In this document: positions 55,434 to 64,000 of the stretch, one piece after another
Layout: the number at the start of each line of letters is the position of its first letter
How positions within the stretch are numbered: the first letter of the stretch is position 1
Notes under the pieces: generated by a model
Database searches by the model: none
What the model was told of the DNA's origin: nothing
The model's input: the letters and a program-made list of their open reading frames with translations, nothing else
Position numbers and translations under genes: made by a program
NCBI RefSeq assembly: GCF_000400715.1
Contig: NZ_KE007347.1
Span: 486,403-550,402 of the forward strand
Length of the DNA stretch: 64,000 nucleotides
Reading direction: 5' to 3'
From: Acinetobacter genomosp. 15BJ
Lineage (GTDB): Bacteria; Pseudomonadota; Gammaproteobacteria; Pseudomonadales; Moraxellaceae

Positions 55434-56487
55434 AACCGATCACCTCAAGTTGTGTTATTGCAGGATGTTTTTCAGATTGTGAGTGGTTTAGATCAAAGTC
55501 GAGATTACGAATCCCGATGATCAATGAGCCGATGGTACGTTGCTGAATGCTATCAATTTGACTGTGATAAACCTGAACAGGGCTATTAAAGCCATCCAAT
55601 AGTTCATATAAATCAGGCACCGATTTCGATTCACTGACATATTTCAATTTTAAAATCTGATGCGTACTCTGAGGCAGAATGGTTTGGCTCAACTCAAAGG
55701 GTAAATTCACCTGTTCAAAGTTGAGTAATTCCTGTGTGATCTGTTGTTGTGGATTGGAAAATACCGACCAAACTTGTCCAGACTCAACGATTTCACCTTG
55801 ATCAATCACGATGACTTGATCGCAAATCTCTTGAATGACTTGCATTTCATGGGTGATCAAGACGATGGTTAAATCAAGGTCTCGGTTGATCTGTTTTAAT
55901 AAAGACAGAATATTGGCTGTACTTTCAGGATCCAGTGCGGAAGTGGCTTCATCACAAAGCAGGATTTCAGGCTGAGAAACCAAGGCTCGCGCGATCCCTA
56001 CACGCTGTTTCTGTCCACCAGACAGTTGAGCAGGGTAATCATTTCGCTTTGCTGCTAATCCCACTAGCGTCAGTACCTCACTGACCCGCTGTTCAATCTC
56101 AGCCTTTTCATAACCCGCAATACGTAGCGGTAAAGCCACGTTTTCCCACACCGTTTTGGCAGACATTAAATTAAAATGCTGAAAAATCATGCCAATTTTC
56201 TGCCGAGTTTTAATCAACTCTGCATGGCTGAGTTCAGCAATATTTTGCTGATGAATCAAAATACTGCCTGTATCAATCGACTCTAAGCCATTTAAGGTAC
56301 GCAGTAGGGAGGATTTTCCTGCACCACTTTTTCCGATAATCCCAACAATCTGTGCGTTGGGAATATCAAGGTTAATGTCTTTTAAGGCGTGTAAGCGTTG
56401 GCCATTTACATCATAAAATTTATTTAAACCGCGTATTTTCAGATGTGGAACTGAAAAATCGACCTGTGAACCAAAACTCACCATCAT
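55414..56487 (-). CDS. metN: MetN-like ABC transporter ATP-binding protein
   Basis: A 357-aa ATPase. It has Walker A GIIGKSGAGKSSLLRTLNG, signature LSGGQKQRVGIARAL and Walker B LLCDEATSALDPES. The C-terminal ~100 residues form a NIL-type regulatory domain, which in MetN binds methionine and inhibits transport. ATG 56487 follows AAGGAG and is chosen over the GTG at 56517. It overlaps metI and begins 8 bp after metQ ends. Confidence 0.95.
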   Translation of the reverse strand: MMVSFGSQVDFSVPHLKIRGLNKFYDVNGQRLHALKDINLDIPNAQIVGIIGKSGAGKSSLLRTLNGLESIDTGSILIHQQNIAELSHAELIKTRQKIGMIFQHFNLMSAKTVWENVALPLRIAGYEKAEIEQRVSEVLTLVGLAAKRNDYPAQLSGGQKQRVGIARALVSQPEILLCDEATSALDPESTANILSLLKQINRDLDLTIVLITHEMQVIQEICDQVIVIDQGEIVESGQVWSVFSNPQQQITQELLNFEQVNLPFELSQTILPQSTHQILKLKYVSESKSVPDLYELLDGFNSPVQVYHSQIDSIQQRTIGSLIIGIRNLDFDLNHSQSEKHPAITQLEVIGYVQSTH

Positions 56488-56495
56488 TATTCTCC

Positions 56496-57326
56496 TTATT
56501 TCCAGCCAGGGAACCAAAGCGTTGGGCCGAAATCGCTATCCAGGGCAGCTTTAACTTTGGGTGAGTTTTGATAAATCTCGACAAATTTCTGTAGTTTATT
56601 GTCCTTGTCCTGATAGTCATCACGCACCACAAATAAAATCGCATAGCGCTTATTGGTATTGTCATCAAACAATAAGGCACTTTCAGGATCAGCTGTTTTG
56701 GCTAAACGTAGGTAATGTGGATAGCCAAACGCCAGATCAACATCATCAATGGCACGTGCAGTTTGTGGGCCTTCAACTTCGGTAAATTTCAGGTTCTTCG
56801 GATTTGCAGTAATGTCTTTCAGAGCAGAAAGGTGATTATTGCTGTCTTTCAGTTCAATCAGCTTGGCTTGTTGCAATAGCAATAAAGCACGACCTTGATT
56901 CACAGGATCATTTGGAATGGCAACCGTTGCACCATTTGGTAGTTCATCAAAGCTTTTATATTTTTTTGAATACAGTCCGACATGCGATGCTGCACCTGCA
57001 GCAAAGGATTTTAATTTAAAGCCCGTTTCCTTAATCGCATTATCCAAGAAAGGTTGATGCTGGAAAAAGTTCGCATCAATATCGCCATGATTCAAAGTGA
57101 TGTTTGGGGTATTCCAGTCGGAAAACTCGACCAATTTGACATTCAAACCTTGCTGTTTGGCTTCATCCGCTGCAACTTGCAGTGGATGGGCAAAAGAAGG
57201 ACTAATCCCAATCACCAGTTCACTGCTCTGGTTCTGTCTTTGTTTATTCCAAATCAATAAGGCAATAATCGCAACAACAATGACAAGGCCAATACCCAAC
57301 CATTTTTTAGAGGCTGTTTGAGCCAT
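56496..57326 (-). CDS. metQ: MetQ-like ABC substrate-binding protein, membrane anchored
   Basis: A 276-aa NlpA/MetQ-family binding protein: VIGISPSFAHPLQVAADEAK at the mature start, HGDIDANFFQHQPFLDNAIK and VAIPNDPVNQGRALLLLQ in the ligand region. Most MetQ proteins are lipoproteins. This one has no lipobox Cys; its N-terminal helix (KWLGIGLVIVVAIIALLIWN) looks like an uncleaved membrane anchor. ATG 57326 is preceded by GGAGAAATAT, preferred over the TTG at 57338. It is the first transporter gene in the operon. Confidence 0.92.
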   Translation of the reverse strand: MAQTASKKWLGIGLVIVVAIIALLIWNKQRQNQSSELVIGISPSFAHPLQVAADEAKQQGLNVKLVEFSDWNTPNITLNHGDIDANFFQHQPFLDNAIKETGFKLKSFAAGAASHVGLYSKKYKSFDELPNGATVAIPNDPVNQGRALLLLQQAKLIELKDSNNHLSALKDITANPKNLKFTEVEGPQTARAIDDVDLAFGYPHYLRLAKTADPESALLFDDNTNKRYAILFVVRDDYQDKDNKLQKFVEIYQNSPKVKAALDSDFGPTLWFPGWK

Positions 57327-57361
57327 ATATTTCTCCAATTCTATTCTTAAATGTTTAAATG

Positions 57362-58774
57362 CTAAGCACTAATTTCTTCGATTGTTTTTAGGTCATGTGT
57401 GTTGTTATGCGTTCTACATCGAAACTGATCAGCAGGATGACTTGTGGCCAAATGATCACCTTGTGCAAATAGCTTATTGCGTAATGATCCTGTGGCATAT
57501 TCAGTTTTATAACGTGCACGTTGCTGTAACTCAGGGATCACCAGTCGAATGAAATCATGGTGTGATTCAGGTGCAACCGTACGAGTCAGGTTAAAACCAT
57601 CAATGCCAGTTTGATCGAGTAGTTCAATGAGATATTCTGCAACTTCAGCACCACTGCCAACAATCAGGGGATAACGCCCACCTAGCACATGCTGTGCTTT
57701 CAGGTCATTTTTACTGATACGTTGTTCTTTAAACTTCTCATTGACCGAAGCAATGCTATTGCTCTTTTGATAAGGAATCGCTTCATCATCTGCAAACTTG
57801 GCAAGATCAATTCCGACTGAACTGGCATAATGTGCTAAACCTGCTTCAGGGCTGGCATATTGACGATATTCAGCCAGTTTTTGCTGGGCAAGTTCATGTG
57901 TTTCAGCCACAACCACGGTGATGCCGACAAAGATTTTAATCGCATTTTCATCACGACCTTGTTGCTGTGCTTGTAGTCGTATTTTATTGACCTGTTGACG
58001 AATCTTTTCTGGTTGATCACCACCAATAAAAATACATTCGGCATGGCGCGTAGCAAACTGTAGTCCTTTCGGTGAAGCACCTGCTTGGAAGAGTGTTGGC
58101 GTACGTTGAACCGAAGGCGCAACCTGAAATACCCCTTGGCTTTGGTAATATTGCCCTTGGTGATGAATAGTATGGACTTTATTTGGATCAGTAAAAATGC
58201 GCTGTTGCTTATTTTTCTTTAGGGCATCATTTTCCCAAGAACCTTCCCAATATTTATAACAAAGCTGTAAGAACTCCTCGGCCTGATCATAACGTGCATC
58301 ATGATCTTTTAAACCTTTTTGCCCAATCAAGCGTTCAGCACTGTCTAAATAGCCTGTGACAATATTCCAGCCCAAACGACCTTGAGTTAAATGATCAAGA
58401 CTGGCAAAGCGCCGTGCAAATTGATAGGGCTGTTCATAGCTTAGATTGACCGTGACGCCAAAGCTTAAATTCTGCGTGACCAAAGCCATTGCCGAAATCA
58501 GGGTGGAAGGGTCATGGCTTGGCAGTTGAATCGATTCTTTTAAAGTCAGCTCGATCCCATTTTGATAGACATCATAAACTCCGGTAATATCCGCGAGGAA
58601 TAAGCCATCAAACAAACCTTGTTCTAAAGTTTGTGCGAGTTCAGTCCAATAACTCAGTTCATTAAAGCGATGTGATTGATCACACGGATGCGTCCATAAA
58701 CCATGATTGATATGACCGACACAGTTCATATCAAAGGCATTTAACAAGATTTTTTTAGCAGTCGTTTGACTCAT
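57362..58774 (-). CDS. NtaA/DszA-type FMNH2-dependent monooxygenase
   Basis: A 470-aa luciferase-like flavin monooxygenase of the NtaA/SnaA/DszA group, which uses reduced FMN to oxidise organosulfur or organonitrogen compounds. It starts with KKILLNAFDMNCVGHINHGL, and has GLFDGLFLADITGVYDVY and RRFASLDHLTQGRLGWNIVTGY, the group's hallmark. A separate flavin reductase is needed and is not adjacent. The start overlaps the stop of the upstream SfnB gene by 1 bp. Context (two SfnB enzymes, MetNIQ) suggests desulfurisation of a sulfur source. Confidence 0.9.
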   Translation of the reverse strand: MSQTTAKKILLNAFDMNCVGHINHGLWTHPCDQSHRFNELSYWTELAQTLEQGLFDGLFLADITGVYDVYQNGIELTLKESIQLPSHDPSTLISAMALVTQNLSFGVTVNLSYEQPYQFARRFASLDHLTQGRLGWNIVTGYLDSAERLIGQKGLKDHDARYDQAEEFLQLCYKYWEGSWENDALKKNKQQRIFTDPNKVHTIHHQGQYYQSQGVFQVAPSVQRTPTLFQAGASPKGLQFATRHAECIFIGGDQPEKIRQQVNKIRLQAQQQGRDENAIKIFVGITVVVAETHELAQQKLAEYRQYASPEAGLAHYASSVGIDLAKFADDEAIPYQKSNSIASVNEKFKEQRISKNDLKAQHVLGGRYPLIVGSGAEVAEYLIELLDQTGIDGFNLTRTVAPESHHDFIRLVIPELQQRARYKTEYATGSLRNKLFAQGDHLATSHPADQFRCRTHNNTHDLKTIEEISA

Positions 58775-59997
58775 TACAAAGTCCCCCGACGTGGAGGCAG
58801 AACGCCATTCAACACATAATTACCGATAAAGTAATATTTCCAGCGTGCAGCATCATGCAAGGTGTGTACACGTGCATTACGCCAATGACGATCAAGACCA
58901 TCAGCACGTTGACTGCCACGACTACCTGCTAATTCAATCAATTTTGATGATGCCTTTAATGCAGTTTCAGTACTATGCGCACGAACTTTGGCGACATCAA
59001 TTGAGGCTTTGGCTAAGGTCTCAGCATTCAACTCCTGTTTGGCAGCATCGACAGATCGAGCTGCTTGTTTGAGTAATAACTCGCTGGCTTTGACATCGGT
59101 TGCTACATGACCTAGCTCAGATAGGGTTAGTGGGTCTTGAGTGGCGGAATCAATATTGGCATCAATCCAAGGGCGGGCGACACGCACACGCTCCAGTGTT
59201 TCTTCAAAAGCAGCACGAGCAATCCCGACTTCAATCGCGGCATGCATGATTTGAGCAAAGGGGCCAACCAAAGACAGTTGCTTAAAGGCGGTATCAAAAG
59301 CAATCACATCCTCTTTGGCAACAAACACCTGATTAAATTTGACTGTACCGCTGCCCGTAGTCCGTTGCCCAAAGCCAGACCAGTCATCAATTAGTTCTAA
59401 TCCTTGGCTGTCTCTTTGTACAAAAGCCAAAAATTCATTGCCTGTTTCATCCACCACTAGGGTTGGAATACGATGTGCAAACAGGCTACCGGTGCAATAA
59501 AACTTTTCTCCCTGAATCAGATAACCATTTTTGCTTGGAATTAAGGTAGTTTGTTTATGTGCAGAGGTACGTGTTTTAAATTCAGCCAGCGCATTACCAA
59601 AACGCGCACCTTGTAACACTTCTTGATAGAGGCGTTTCTTTTGCGCGTCTGTACCAGTATTGCGCAATACTTCCAGTGCATAAAAATGGTTTTGTGGAAT
59701 CTGACCGATTGAACCATCCGCACCACTAAACAGCGCAATCACTTTAGCAACGGTTAAGCTGGAAACCTCTGCACCACCATACTGCTTAGGTACAGTAATT
59801 GCCCACAACCCAGACTGGCTATAGCTTTCGATTTCAGTAAACGGCAAGTTCCGATTGGCATCGCGTTCAACGGACGTTTGTTTAAACTGTTGACTGAGCT
59901 GGGTCGCAATTTCTAGCGCTTCAGCATCGCTTTGGATAATATGGGCTGCTTTAAAATTGGTTTTGGCAAAACCTTGTAATTCTTGATAAGAGGTCAT
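58774..59997 (-). CDS. SfnB-type acyl-CoA dehydrogenase-like oxidoreductase (copy 1)
   Basis: A 407-aa flavoprotein with the acyl-CoA dehydrogenase fold: an N-terminal helical domain (VPKQYGGAEVSSLTVAKVIA), a beta domain with DWSGFGQRTTGSGTVKFNQV, and a C-terminal helical domain ending ARVHTLHDAARWKYYFIGNY. It belongs to the SfnB sulfur-acquisition group named from dimethyl-sulfone use in Pseudomonas. ATG 59997 has AAGGAG upstream and is preferred to much longer starts reaching 60132. It is closely related to the next upstream gene. Confidence 0.9.
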   Translation of the reverse strand: MTSYQELQGFAKTNFKAAHIIQSDAEALEIATQLSQQFKQTSVERDANRNLPFTEIESYSQSGLWAITVPKQYGGAEVSSLTVAKVIALFSGADGSIGQIPQNHFYALEVLRNTGTDAQKKRLYQEVLQGARFGNALAEFKTRTSAHKQTTLIPSKNGYLIQGEKFYCTGSLFAHRIPTLVVDETGNEFLAFVQRDSQGLELIDDWSGFGQRTTGSGTVKFNQVFVAKEDVIAFDTAFKQLSLVGPFAQIMHAAIEVGIARAAFEETLERVRVARPWIDANIDSATQDPLTLSELGHVATDVKASELLLKQAARSVDAAKQELNAETLAKASIDVAKVRAHSTETALKASSKLIELAGSRGSQRADGLDRHWRNARVHTLHDAARWKYYFIGNYVLNGVLPPRRGTL

Positions 59998-60010
59998 GAT
60001 GATTTGCTCC

Positions 60011-61222
60011 TTAAATCCAGGCATGGCGGGCAGGGTGTGTACCATTGAGGTAATAATCACCGATGGCATGGAATTTCCAACGCACAGGATCATGTAAGGT
60101 ATGTACGCGAGCATTGCGCCAATGCTGATCAAGATTATGTTGGCTCAGGCTGGCACGGCTTCCACCAAGTTCGAGTAATTTTTCTGAGATATGCAGGGCA
60201 GCATCATTGGCATAGATCTTTGCTTCTGCCACTAGAATAGAAGCACGAGCGGCTTGTTCCGCAGAAATTTCTGTAAGTTGATCCAGTTCATCTAGATATT
60301 CTGCTGCATCATCCAGTAATAAAATGGCTGCATCGAGCAGGATATTGAGTTTGCCAACTTCTTGTAAGGTGTAATGTTCTTCACTGGCTTTTTCTACGCC
60401 TGCATCAATAATGGGACGTGCTTTACGAATGCTGGATAAGGTGTCATCAAAGGCAGCTTCGGCAATGCCAACATCAATGGCAACCTGTAAAAGTTGAGAA
60501 TAAGCACCGCGAACATTTGGGGTATCGGCAATAATACGCTCATCAAAAAATAGTGTAGGATCAACAACGACATTGTGTAGTTTTACCGTTCCACTGGCTG
60601 TAGTACGTTGACCAAAGCCATTCCAGTCATTAATCACTTCAACACCAGCAGCATGTCGATCAACGATCGCCAGTACGGTGTAGCCATCTGGATGCAAGGC
60701 ACGAATCGCTAACCAATCTGCAAAGCTGGTACCTGTAGAGTAAAACTTTTCCCCGTATAAAAAGTATTGACCATTTTCCAACCTTAAAGTGGTTTGAATG
60801 GCTTTGGTATCCTTAGAATTCTTTTCTGGTCCACCATTGGCAATACGTTTGCCTGCCAGAATTTCAGCGTAGATAAACTGCTTTTGCGCATCGGAACCTG
60901 TGATATTAATAAAATTTAAAAGGCCAAATTGGTTTTGTGGAATTTGTCCAACATTGGCATCGGCTTTACTTAAAATACGAAACACATGGGCTAAGGTTTT
61001 ATTGGAGACAAAAGCACCACCATATTGTTGTGGTACACGGATTCCCCCGAGACCTTTTTGGCTAAACTGAATGATTTGTTCAGTGGGTAAAACACGATTT
61101 TGATCTCGATTATTTCGATCTTCTAATGCAAAGTCAGCAACTTGATAGGCAGCATTGATGGCCTGCTGATCATTTGAAATCAGTTGTGTTTGAACTTGAA
61201 TCACTGATTGATTACTGGACAT
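60011..61222 (-). CDS. SfnB-type acyl-CoA dehydrogenase-like oxidoreductase (copy 2)
   Basis: A 403-aa paralogue of the adjacent SfnB-like gene. The same landmarks occur: VPQQYGGAFVSNKTLAHVFR, DWNGFGQRTTASGTVKLHNV and ARVHTLHDPVRWKFHAIGDY. ATG 61222 has AGAGGTGCTC upstream. It is the first gene of the six-gene minus-strand operon. A tandem duplication that diverged is likely; the two may act on successive or alternative organosulfur substrates, or form a heteromer. Confidence 0.9.
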   Translation of the reverse strand: MSSNQSVIQVQTQLISNDQQAINAAYQVADFALEDRNNRDQNRVLPTEQIIQFSQKGLGGIRVPQQYGGAFVSNKTLAHVFRILSKADANVGQIPQNQFGLLNFINITGSDAQKQFIYAEILAGKRIANGGPEKNSKDTKAIQTTLRLENGQYFLYGEKFYSTGTSFADWLAIRALHPDGYTVLAIVDRHAAGVEVINDWNGFGQRTTASGTVKLHNVVVDPTLFFDERIIADTPNVRGAYSQLLQVAIDVGIAEAAFDDTLSSIRKARPIIDAGVEKASEEHYTLQEVGKLNILLDAAILLLDDAAEYLDELDQLTEISAEQAARASILVAEAKIYANDAALHISEKLLELGGSRASLSQHNLDQHWRNARVHTLHDPVRWKFHAIGDYYLNGTHPARHAWI

Positions 61223-61580
61223 GTGAGCACCTCTAATAGATAAGAGACACTTTACAAAAGTTTTACTTTTCAACTAAACCATCAGTTATGGCTTGTATAT
61301 CACAATAATTCCTAAGCATTTTTTATGAGAAAAATAACAGAAAAATTAATATTAAATATACATATAAAACAATAATTTGAATTTATTGCTGATTTATTAA
61401 ACAGTATGAAAATTCGTTTTCTATGAATGAGAGGAATATTCTCACCATGAAAATTTATAAAGCGACTTCGCCAAAATTAAAAAAGATCGAACGAAAAGGA
61501 CATTGTATTCATTAACTTTTACTTCTAAAGTAGGGAAAACCTTATGTTTGATCGAGTAGAAAAATAAATTTGGAGAGTTT
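61223..61580. other. Divergent intergenic region of the sulfur operon and GST gene
   Basis: 358 bp, very AT-rich. It must hold the promoters of the minus-strand sulfur operon and the plus-strand GST gene. A partial inverted repeat GAGGAATATTCTC (61430-61442) is present. A 22-codon plus-strand frame at 61447-61515 is too weak to call a gene. No convincing sigma-54 or CysB site was recognised by eye. Confidence 0.5.
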
Positions 61581-62351
61581 ATGCGGGTTTTATACCAATT
61601 TCCTTTGTCTCACTATTGTGAAAAAGCTCGCTGGTTGTTAGATCATAAGGAATTGGACTATGTGGCACATAATTTAATTCCAGGTTTCCATCGTGCGTTT
61701 ACTTATCTAAAGTCTGGGCAATATTTATTGCCGATGCTGAAAGATGATAAGCGGTGGGTTGCTGATTCAACACAAATCGCTTTATATCTTGATACGACAT
61801 ATCCTGAACATGCGTTATTGAGACGTGATGAGCAGTTACGCGAGCAAGCTTTAGAAATCGACAAATTGACTGATGAACTTGGTGTACATGTTCGTCGCTG
61901 GTCATTGGCACACGCACTGTCAGTGGGTGATCATCCGCTTGAAATCATGATGGGTGAACAAGGCTATTTACGTCAGTTTGAGAAGATTTCTAAACCAATA
62001 TTAAAAAGTCTGGTTTCGACGAACTATAAATTGAGCCCTGAAAAAGTAGCACAGTCCAAACTACGTATGACCGAGTTGATTACTGATCTCAACCAGCGTT
62101 TGATTGATAATCAAGGGCGTTACATGGTCGGTGATCGGCTTGGTTTAGCGGACATTTCAGTCTGTTCTATTCTTGCACCATTATTGGTGATCAAAGGTAC
62201 GCCTTGGGAACTCGAGAATGACGATATTGAACAGTTTGATGGTGAACTGAAGCAATATTATGACTATTTATCAGATCTGCCGATTGGACAGTATGTACAG
62301 CGTATTTATGCTACTGAGCGTAATGCACGAGTCGATTGGCGTGGTTTGTAA
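61581..62351 (+). CDS. Glutathione S-transferase family protein
   Basis: A 256-aa cytosolic GST. The N-terminal thioredoxin-like domain shows FPLSHYCEKARWLLDHKELD, with Ser/Cys in the usual glutathione-facing loop, then LPMLKDDKRWVADSTQIALYL, which provides the cis-Pro and the Asp-Ser glutathione contact. The all-helical C-terminal domain has DNQGRYMVGDRLGLADISVC, the folding motif. The substrate is not known. Its promoter faces the sulfur operon, but a functional link is only a guess. Confidence 0.9.
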   Translation: MRVLYQFPLSHYCEKARWLLDHKELDYVAHNLIPGFHRAFTYLKSGQYLLPMLKDDKRWVADSTQIALYLDTTYPEHALLRRDEQLREQALEIDKLTDELGVHVRRWSLAHALSVGDHPLEIMMGEQGYLRQFEKISKPILKSLVSTNYKLSPEKVAQSKLRMTELITDLNQRLIDNQGRYMVGDRLGLADISVCSILAPLLVIKGTPWELENDDIEQFDGELKQYYDYLSDLPIGQYVQRIYATERNARVDWRGL

Positions 62352-62364
62352 ATCAAATTTTCCA

Positions 62365-62402
62365 TAAAAAAGCCCTGATTAATAAAATCGGGGCTTTTTT
62401 AT
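62365..62402 (+). terminator. Terminator after the GST gene
   Basis: AAAAAAGCCCTGATT and AATCGGGGCTTTTTT form a long stem with one wobble, followed by a T-run. Confidence 0.9.
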
Positions 62403-62807
62403 GAGAAAGAAAATTGAAAAATTGTTGATAAAGCAAAAAATAATCAGGGAATAAAATTAATTTTTAAAAGAAAATTCGTTTTAAGCAGAAAATATTAGAA
62501 ATTATTGCCAAATTTACTTTAAAAAAACTGAAAAGAGGGAAATAATTATAAAAAGGCTTTGTTATCTTATGTTTCAGGGTGTGATGGGGATCGAAACGAG
62601 TTGTTCAACTATTGGGAGATCAGTTGAACAGTTGCTCAAAAGGTCTTGTTTCGGCTTTGAGACAAAGATAAACCAAAAATTTATCGGAATCATGTTTGCG
62701 TTATCCATGCAGCATTGTCAAAAGTTAAACGAATGTTTTCCCTTGACCCTTAAAAATTACTGTGAGCAGTTCCGATAAAAACATCGATTGAAAGTGAGGA
62801 CTGTAGA
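62403..62807 (+). other. Long intergenic region with several strong inverted repeats
   Basis: No convincing gene lies here. The first half is AT-rich. The second half holds nested complementarity: CGAAACGAG (62592-62600) with CTTGTTTCG (62645-62653, one G-U); inside it TGTTCAACT (62602-62610) with AGTTGAACA (62622-62630), a perfect 9-bp stem with an 11-nt loop; and further on a perfect 10-bp pair TTTATCGGAA (62680-62689) with TTCCGATAAA (62770-62779). It could be a structured leader of the downstream Lrp gene, a small RNA, or a remnant of a mobile element. Confidence 0.5.
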
Positions 62808-63278
62808 ATGGAATTAGATCGTTTTGATAAACAAATTCTTGAAATTTTGACCCATGAAGATGTCAATCTGAATGAGCTATCAGAACGTATTAACCTTTCG
62901 GTTAGTTCAGTACATCGACGCATTAAAAACCTGATTGAATCCCAAGTGATGGGACAGCTCAAACGAGAAATCAATTTTAATAAACTAGGCTTTAGTTTAC
63001 ATATTCTTTTACAGGTCTCATTGAGCAAACATGACAGTGAAACTTTTGATAAATTCCTACAAGAAATTGAAGATATTCCTGAAGTGACCAATGCCTTTTT
63101 AGTGACTGGGCAGAGCGCAGATTTTATTTTGGAATTGGTAGCACGCAATATGGATGACTATAGTGAAATTCTATTACGCCGTATTGGTAAGATTGATAGT
63201 GTCGTCGCACTACATTCAAGCTTCGTGATCAAAGAATATAATGTCTTTAACTGCTATAAACTTTTAAATAAGCTATAA
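62808..63278 (+). CDS. Lrp/AsnC-family transcriptional regulator
   Basis: A 156-aa regulator with an N-terminal helix-turn-helix (DRFDKQILEILTHEDVNLNE then INLSVSSVHRRIKNLIESQV) and a C-terminal RAM/ACT-like domain (VTNAFLVTGQSADFILELVA). It differs from the Lrp protein near 34.5 kb in sequence and context, so it is a separate member. It follows the 456-bp intergenic region with strong inverted repeats and converges on yebC. Confidence 0.92.
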   Translation: MELDRFDKQILEILTHEDVNLNELSERINLSVSSVHRRIKNLIESQVMGQLKREINFNKLGFSLHILLQVSLSKHDSETFDKFLQEIEDIPEVTNAFLVTGQSADFILELVARNMDDYSEILLRRIGKIDSVVALHSSFVIKEYNVFNCYKLLNKL

Positions 63279-63279
63279 A

Positions 63280-63307
63280 AAATGCATCTAAAAAGATGCA
63301 TCTTTTA
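63280..63307. terminator. Bidirectional terminator between lrp-like and yebC genes
   Basis: ATGCATCT (63282-63289), loop AAAA, AGATGCAT (63294-63301), with A-rich and T-rich flanks. It lies between converging genes. Confidence 0.85.
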
Positions 63308-63320
63308 TCATCTGAAAGAA

Positions 63321-64000
63321 TTAAGCATCAAGTTGCGCTAAAACTTCTTCAGAGAATTCAACGTTGGTATAGACGTTTTGAACATCATCAAGATCTTCAA
63401 GCATATCAATCATTTTCAAGATTTGTTTTGCTTGATCGATATCGGTGATCTCAGCTTTAGTCGATGGGCTCATCACAACTTCAGCATTGTCAGATTTTAA
63501 ACCTGCTGCTGTAAGGGCATCCTGAACATCACCAAAGCTTTCTGGGCTAGTGATCACCAAGATACTGTCTTCATCAATCTCGATATCATCTGCACCCGCT
63601 TCTAATGCGATATCCATGATTTTGTCTTCTAAAGAAACATCTTCAAAAGAGATTTCGCCACGCTTGGTAAACAAGTAGGCAACAGAACCATTGGTCCCCA
63701 AATTACCGTTGGTTTTGCTGAAACAGTGACGCACATCTGGAACAGTACGGTTTAAGTTGTCTGTCATTGTTTCAACAATAACTGCAACACCACCAACACC
63801 GTAACCTTCATAGGTGATTTCTTTTAAATCATCATTATCTTCACCGCCAGCACCACGTTGAATTGCACGATTAATCGTGTCACGTGTCATATTTACTGAA
63901 AGTGCTTTTTCAACAACAGCACGCAAACGAGGGTTACTCGCCGCATCTGGCCCGCCCAAACGTGCAGCGGTTACGATTTCACGGATGTATTTAGTAAAAA
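63321..64000 (-). CDS. yebC: YebC/PmpR-family regulator, N-terminus outside window
   Basis: About 226 residues of a protein usually near 250 aa; the frame is open to base 64000 ([18 protein letters not shown]), so roughly 25 N-terminal residues lie outside. Conserved family parts are [59 protein letters not shown] and the acidic C-terminal region ([13 protein letters not shown]). Members are described as DNA-binding regulators; recent work also links the family to relief of ribosome stalling. The function here is inferred. Confidence 0.95.
   Translation of the reverse strand, partial: FTKYIREIVTAARLGGPDAASNPRLRAVVEKALSVNMTRDTINRAIQRGAGGEDNDDLKEITYEGYGVGGVAVIVETMTDNLNRTVPDVRHCFSKTNGNLGTNGSVAYLFTKRGEISFEDVSLEDKIMDIALEAGADDIEIDEDSILVITSPESFGDVQDALTAAGLKSDNAEVVMSPSTKAEITDIDQAKQILKMIDMLEDLDDVQNVYTNVEFSEEVLAQLDA

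Noticed and set aside
61447..61515. 22-codon plus-strand frame rich in Lys
   Set aside because: Very short, with a poorly spaced GAGAGG and no support from context.
62569..62778. Plus-strand 69-codon frame in the intergenic region before the Lrp gene
   Set aside because: No RBS and no recognisable protein pattern, and it runs through the strongest inverted repeats, so it is more likely non-coding.

Overview
The window is a chromosomal segment of a gammaproteobacterium that is almost certainly an Acinetobacter. Indications are the low GC content, an AdeT-type putative solute-binding protein, the gene pairs pyrD-cvpA and trmJ-cysE, SfnB/MetNIQ sulfur genes, and a VgrG of the Acinetobacter type. 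The species cannot be fixed from the sequence. No rRNA, tRNA or CRISPR array was seen.

Layout. 1-1344: 3' part of a collagen-like trimeric autotransporter. 1605-7691: housekeeping (pyrD, cvpA, purF, a membrane M48-like protein that has lost its zinc histidines, uppP). 7792-11296: PaaX-like regulator, fatty acid desaturase, hotdog thioesterase and AdeT-like periplasmic protein. 11470-14330: three-gene TelA operon whose first gene also looks TelA-related. 14458-16023: ahpF. 16074-24453 (minus): lipoprotein esterase, TPR-like lipoprotein, cysE, trmJ, dnaE. 24669-25564: frameshifted Sel1-repeat gene. 25605-29753: AlaA-type aminotransferase with an extra N-terminal domain, msrB, glutathione peroxidase, an AraC regulator and a LysE exporter. 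29792-37749: RND pump pair, Lrp regulator with a divergent LysE exporter, TonB-dependent siderophore receptor. 37830-46637: dapC, glnD, purT, several small envelope proteins, a Crp-family regulator and an Mpo1-like protein.

46914-53457 is the main accessory region: a VgrG cargo module of a type VI secretion system. VgrG carries a C-terminal adaptor-like extension and overlaps by 4 bp a putative effector with a TTR-like region, a LysM-like region and a glycine-zipper C-terminus. An IS3-family element (51066-52331) has inserted near the effector's 3' end. The probable native C-terminal codons survive on the far side of the IS and end 1 bp before a membrane protein that is the best immunity candidate. 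A lipoprotein gene follows. The transposase orfB, the putative immunity gene and the lipoprotein gene each carry a one-base indel in a T-run, so the module is either decaying or locally mis-assembled.

53583-64000: ychF; a six-gene minus-strand sulfur-scavenging operon (two SfnB-type oxidoreductases, an FMN-dependent monooxygenase, MetQ, MetN, MetI); a GST; a 456-bp intergenic region with several strong inverted repeats; an Lrp regulator; and the 3' part of a YebC gene cut by the window edge.

The strongest leads are the IS-split effector/immunity module, the TelA-paralogue operon, the M48 pseudopeptidase, the AlaA N-terminal fusion, the structured intergenic region before the second Lrp gene, and a perfect palindrome between the first Lrp gene and its divergent LysE exporter.
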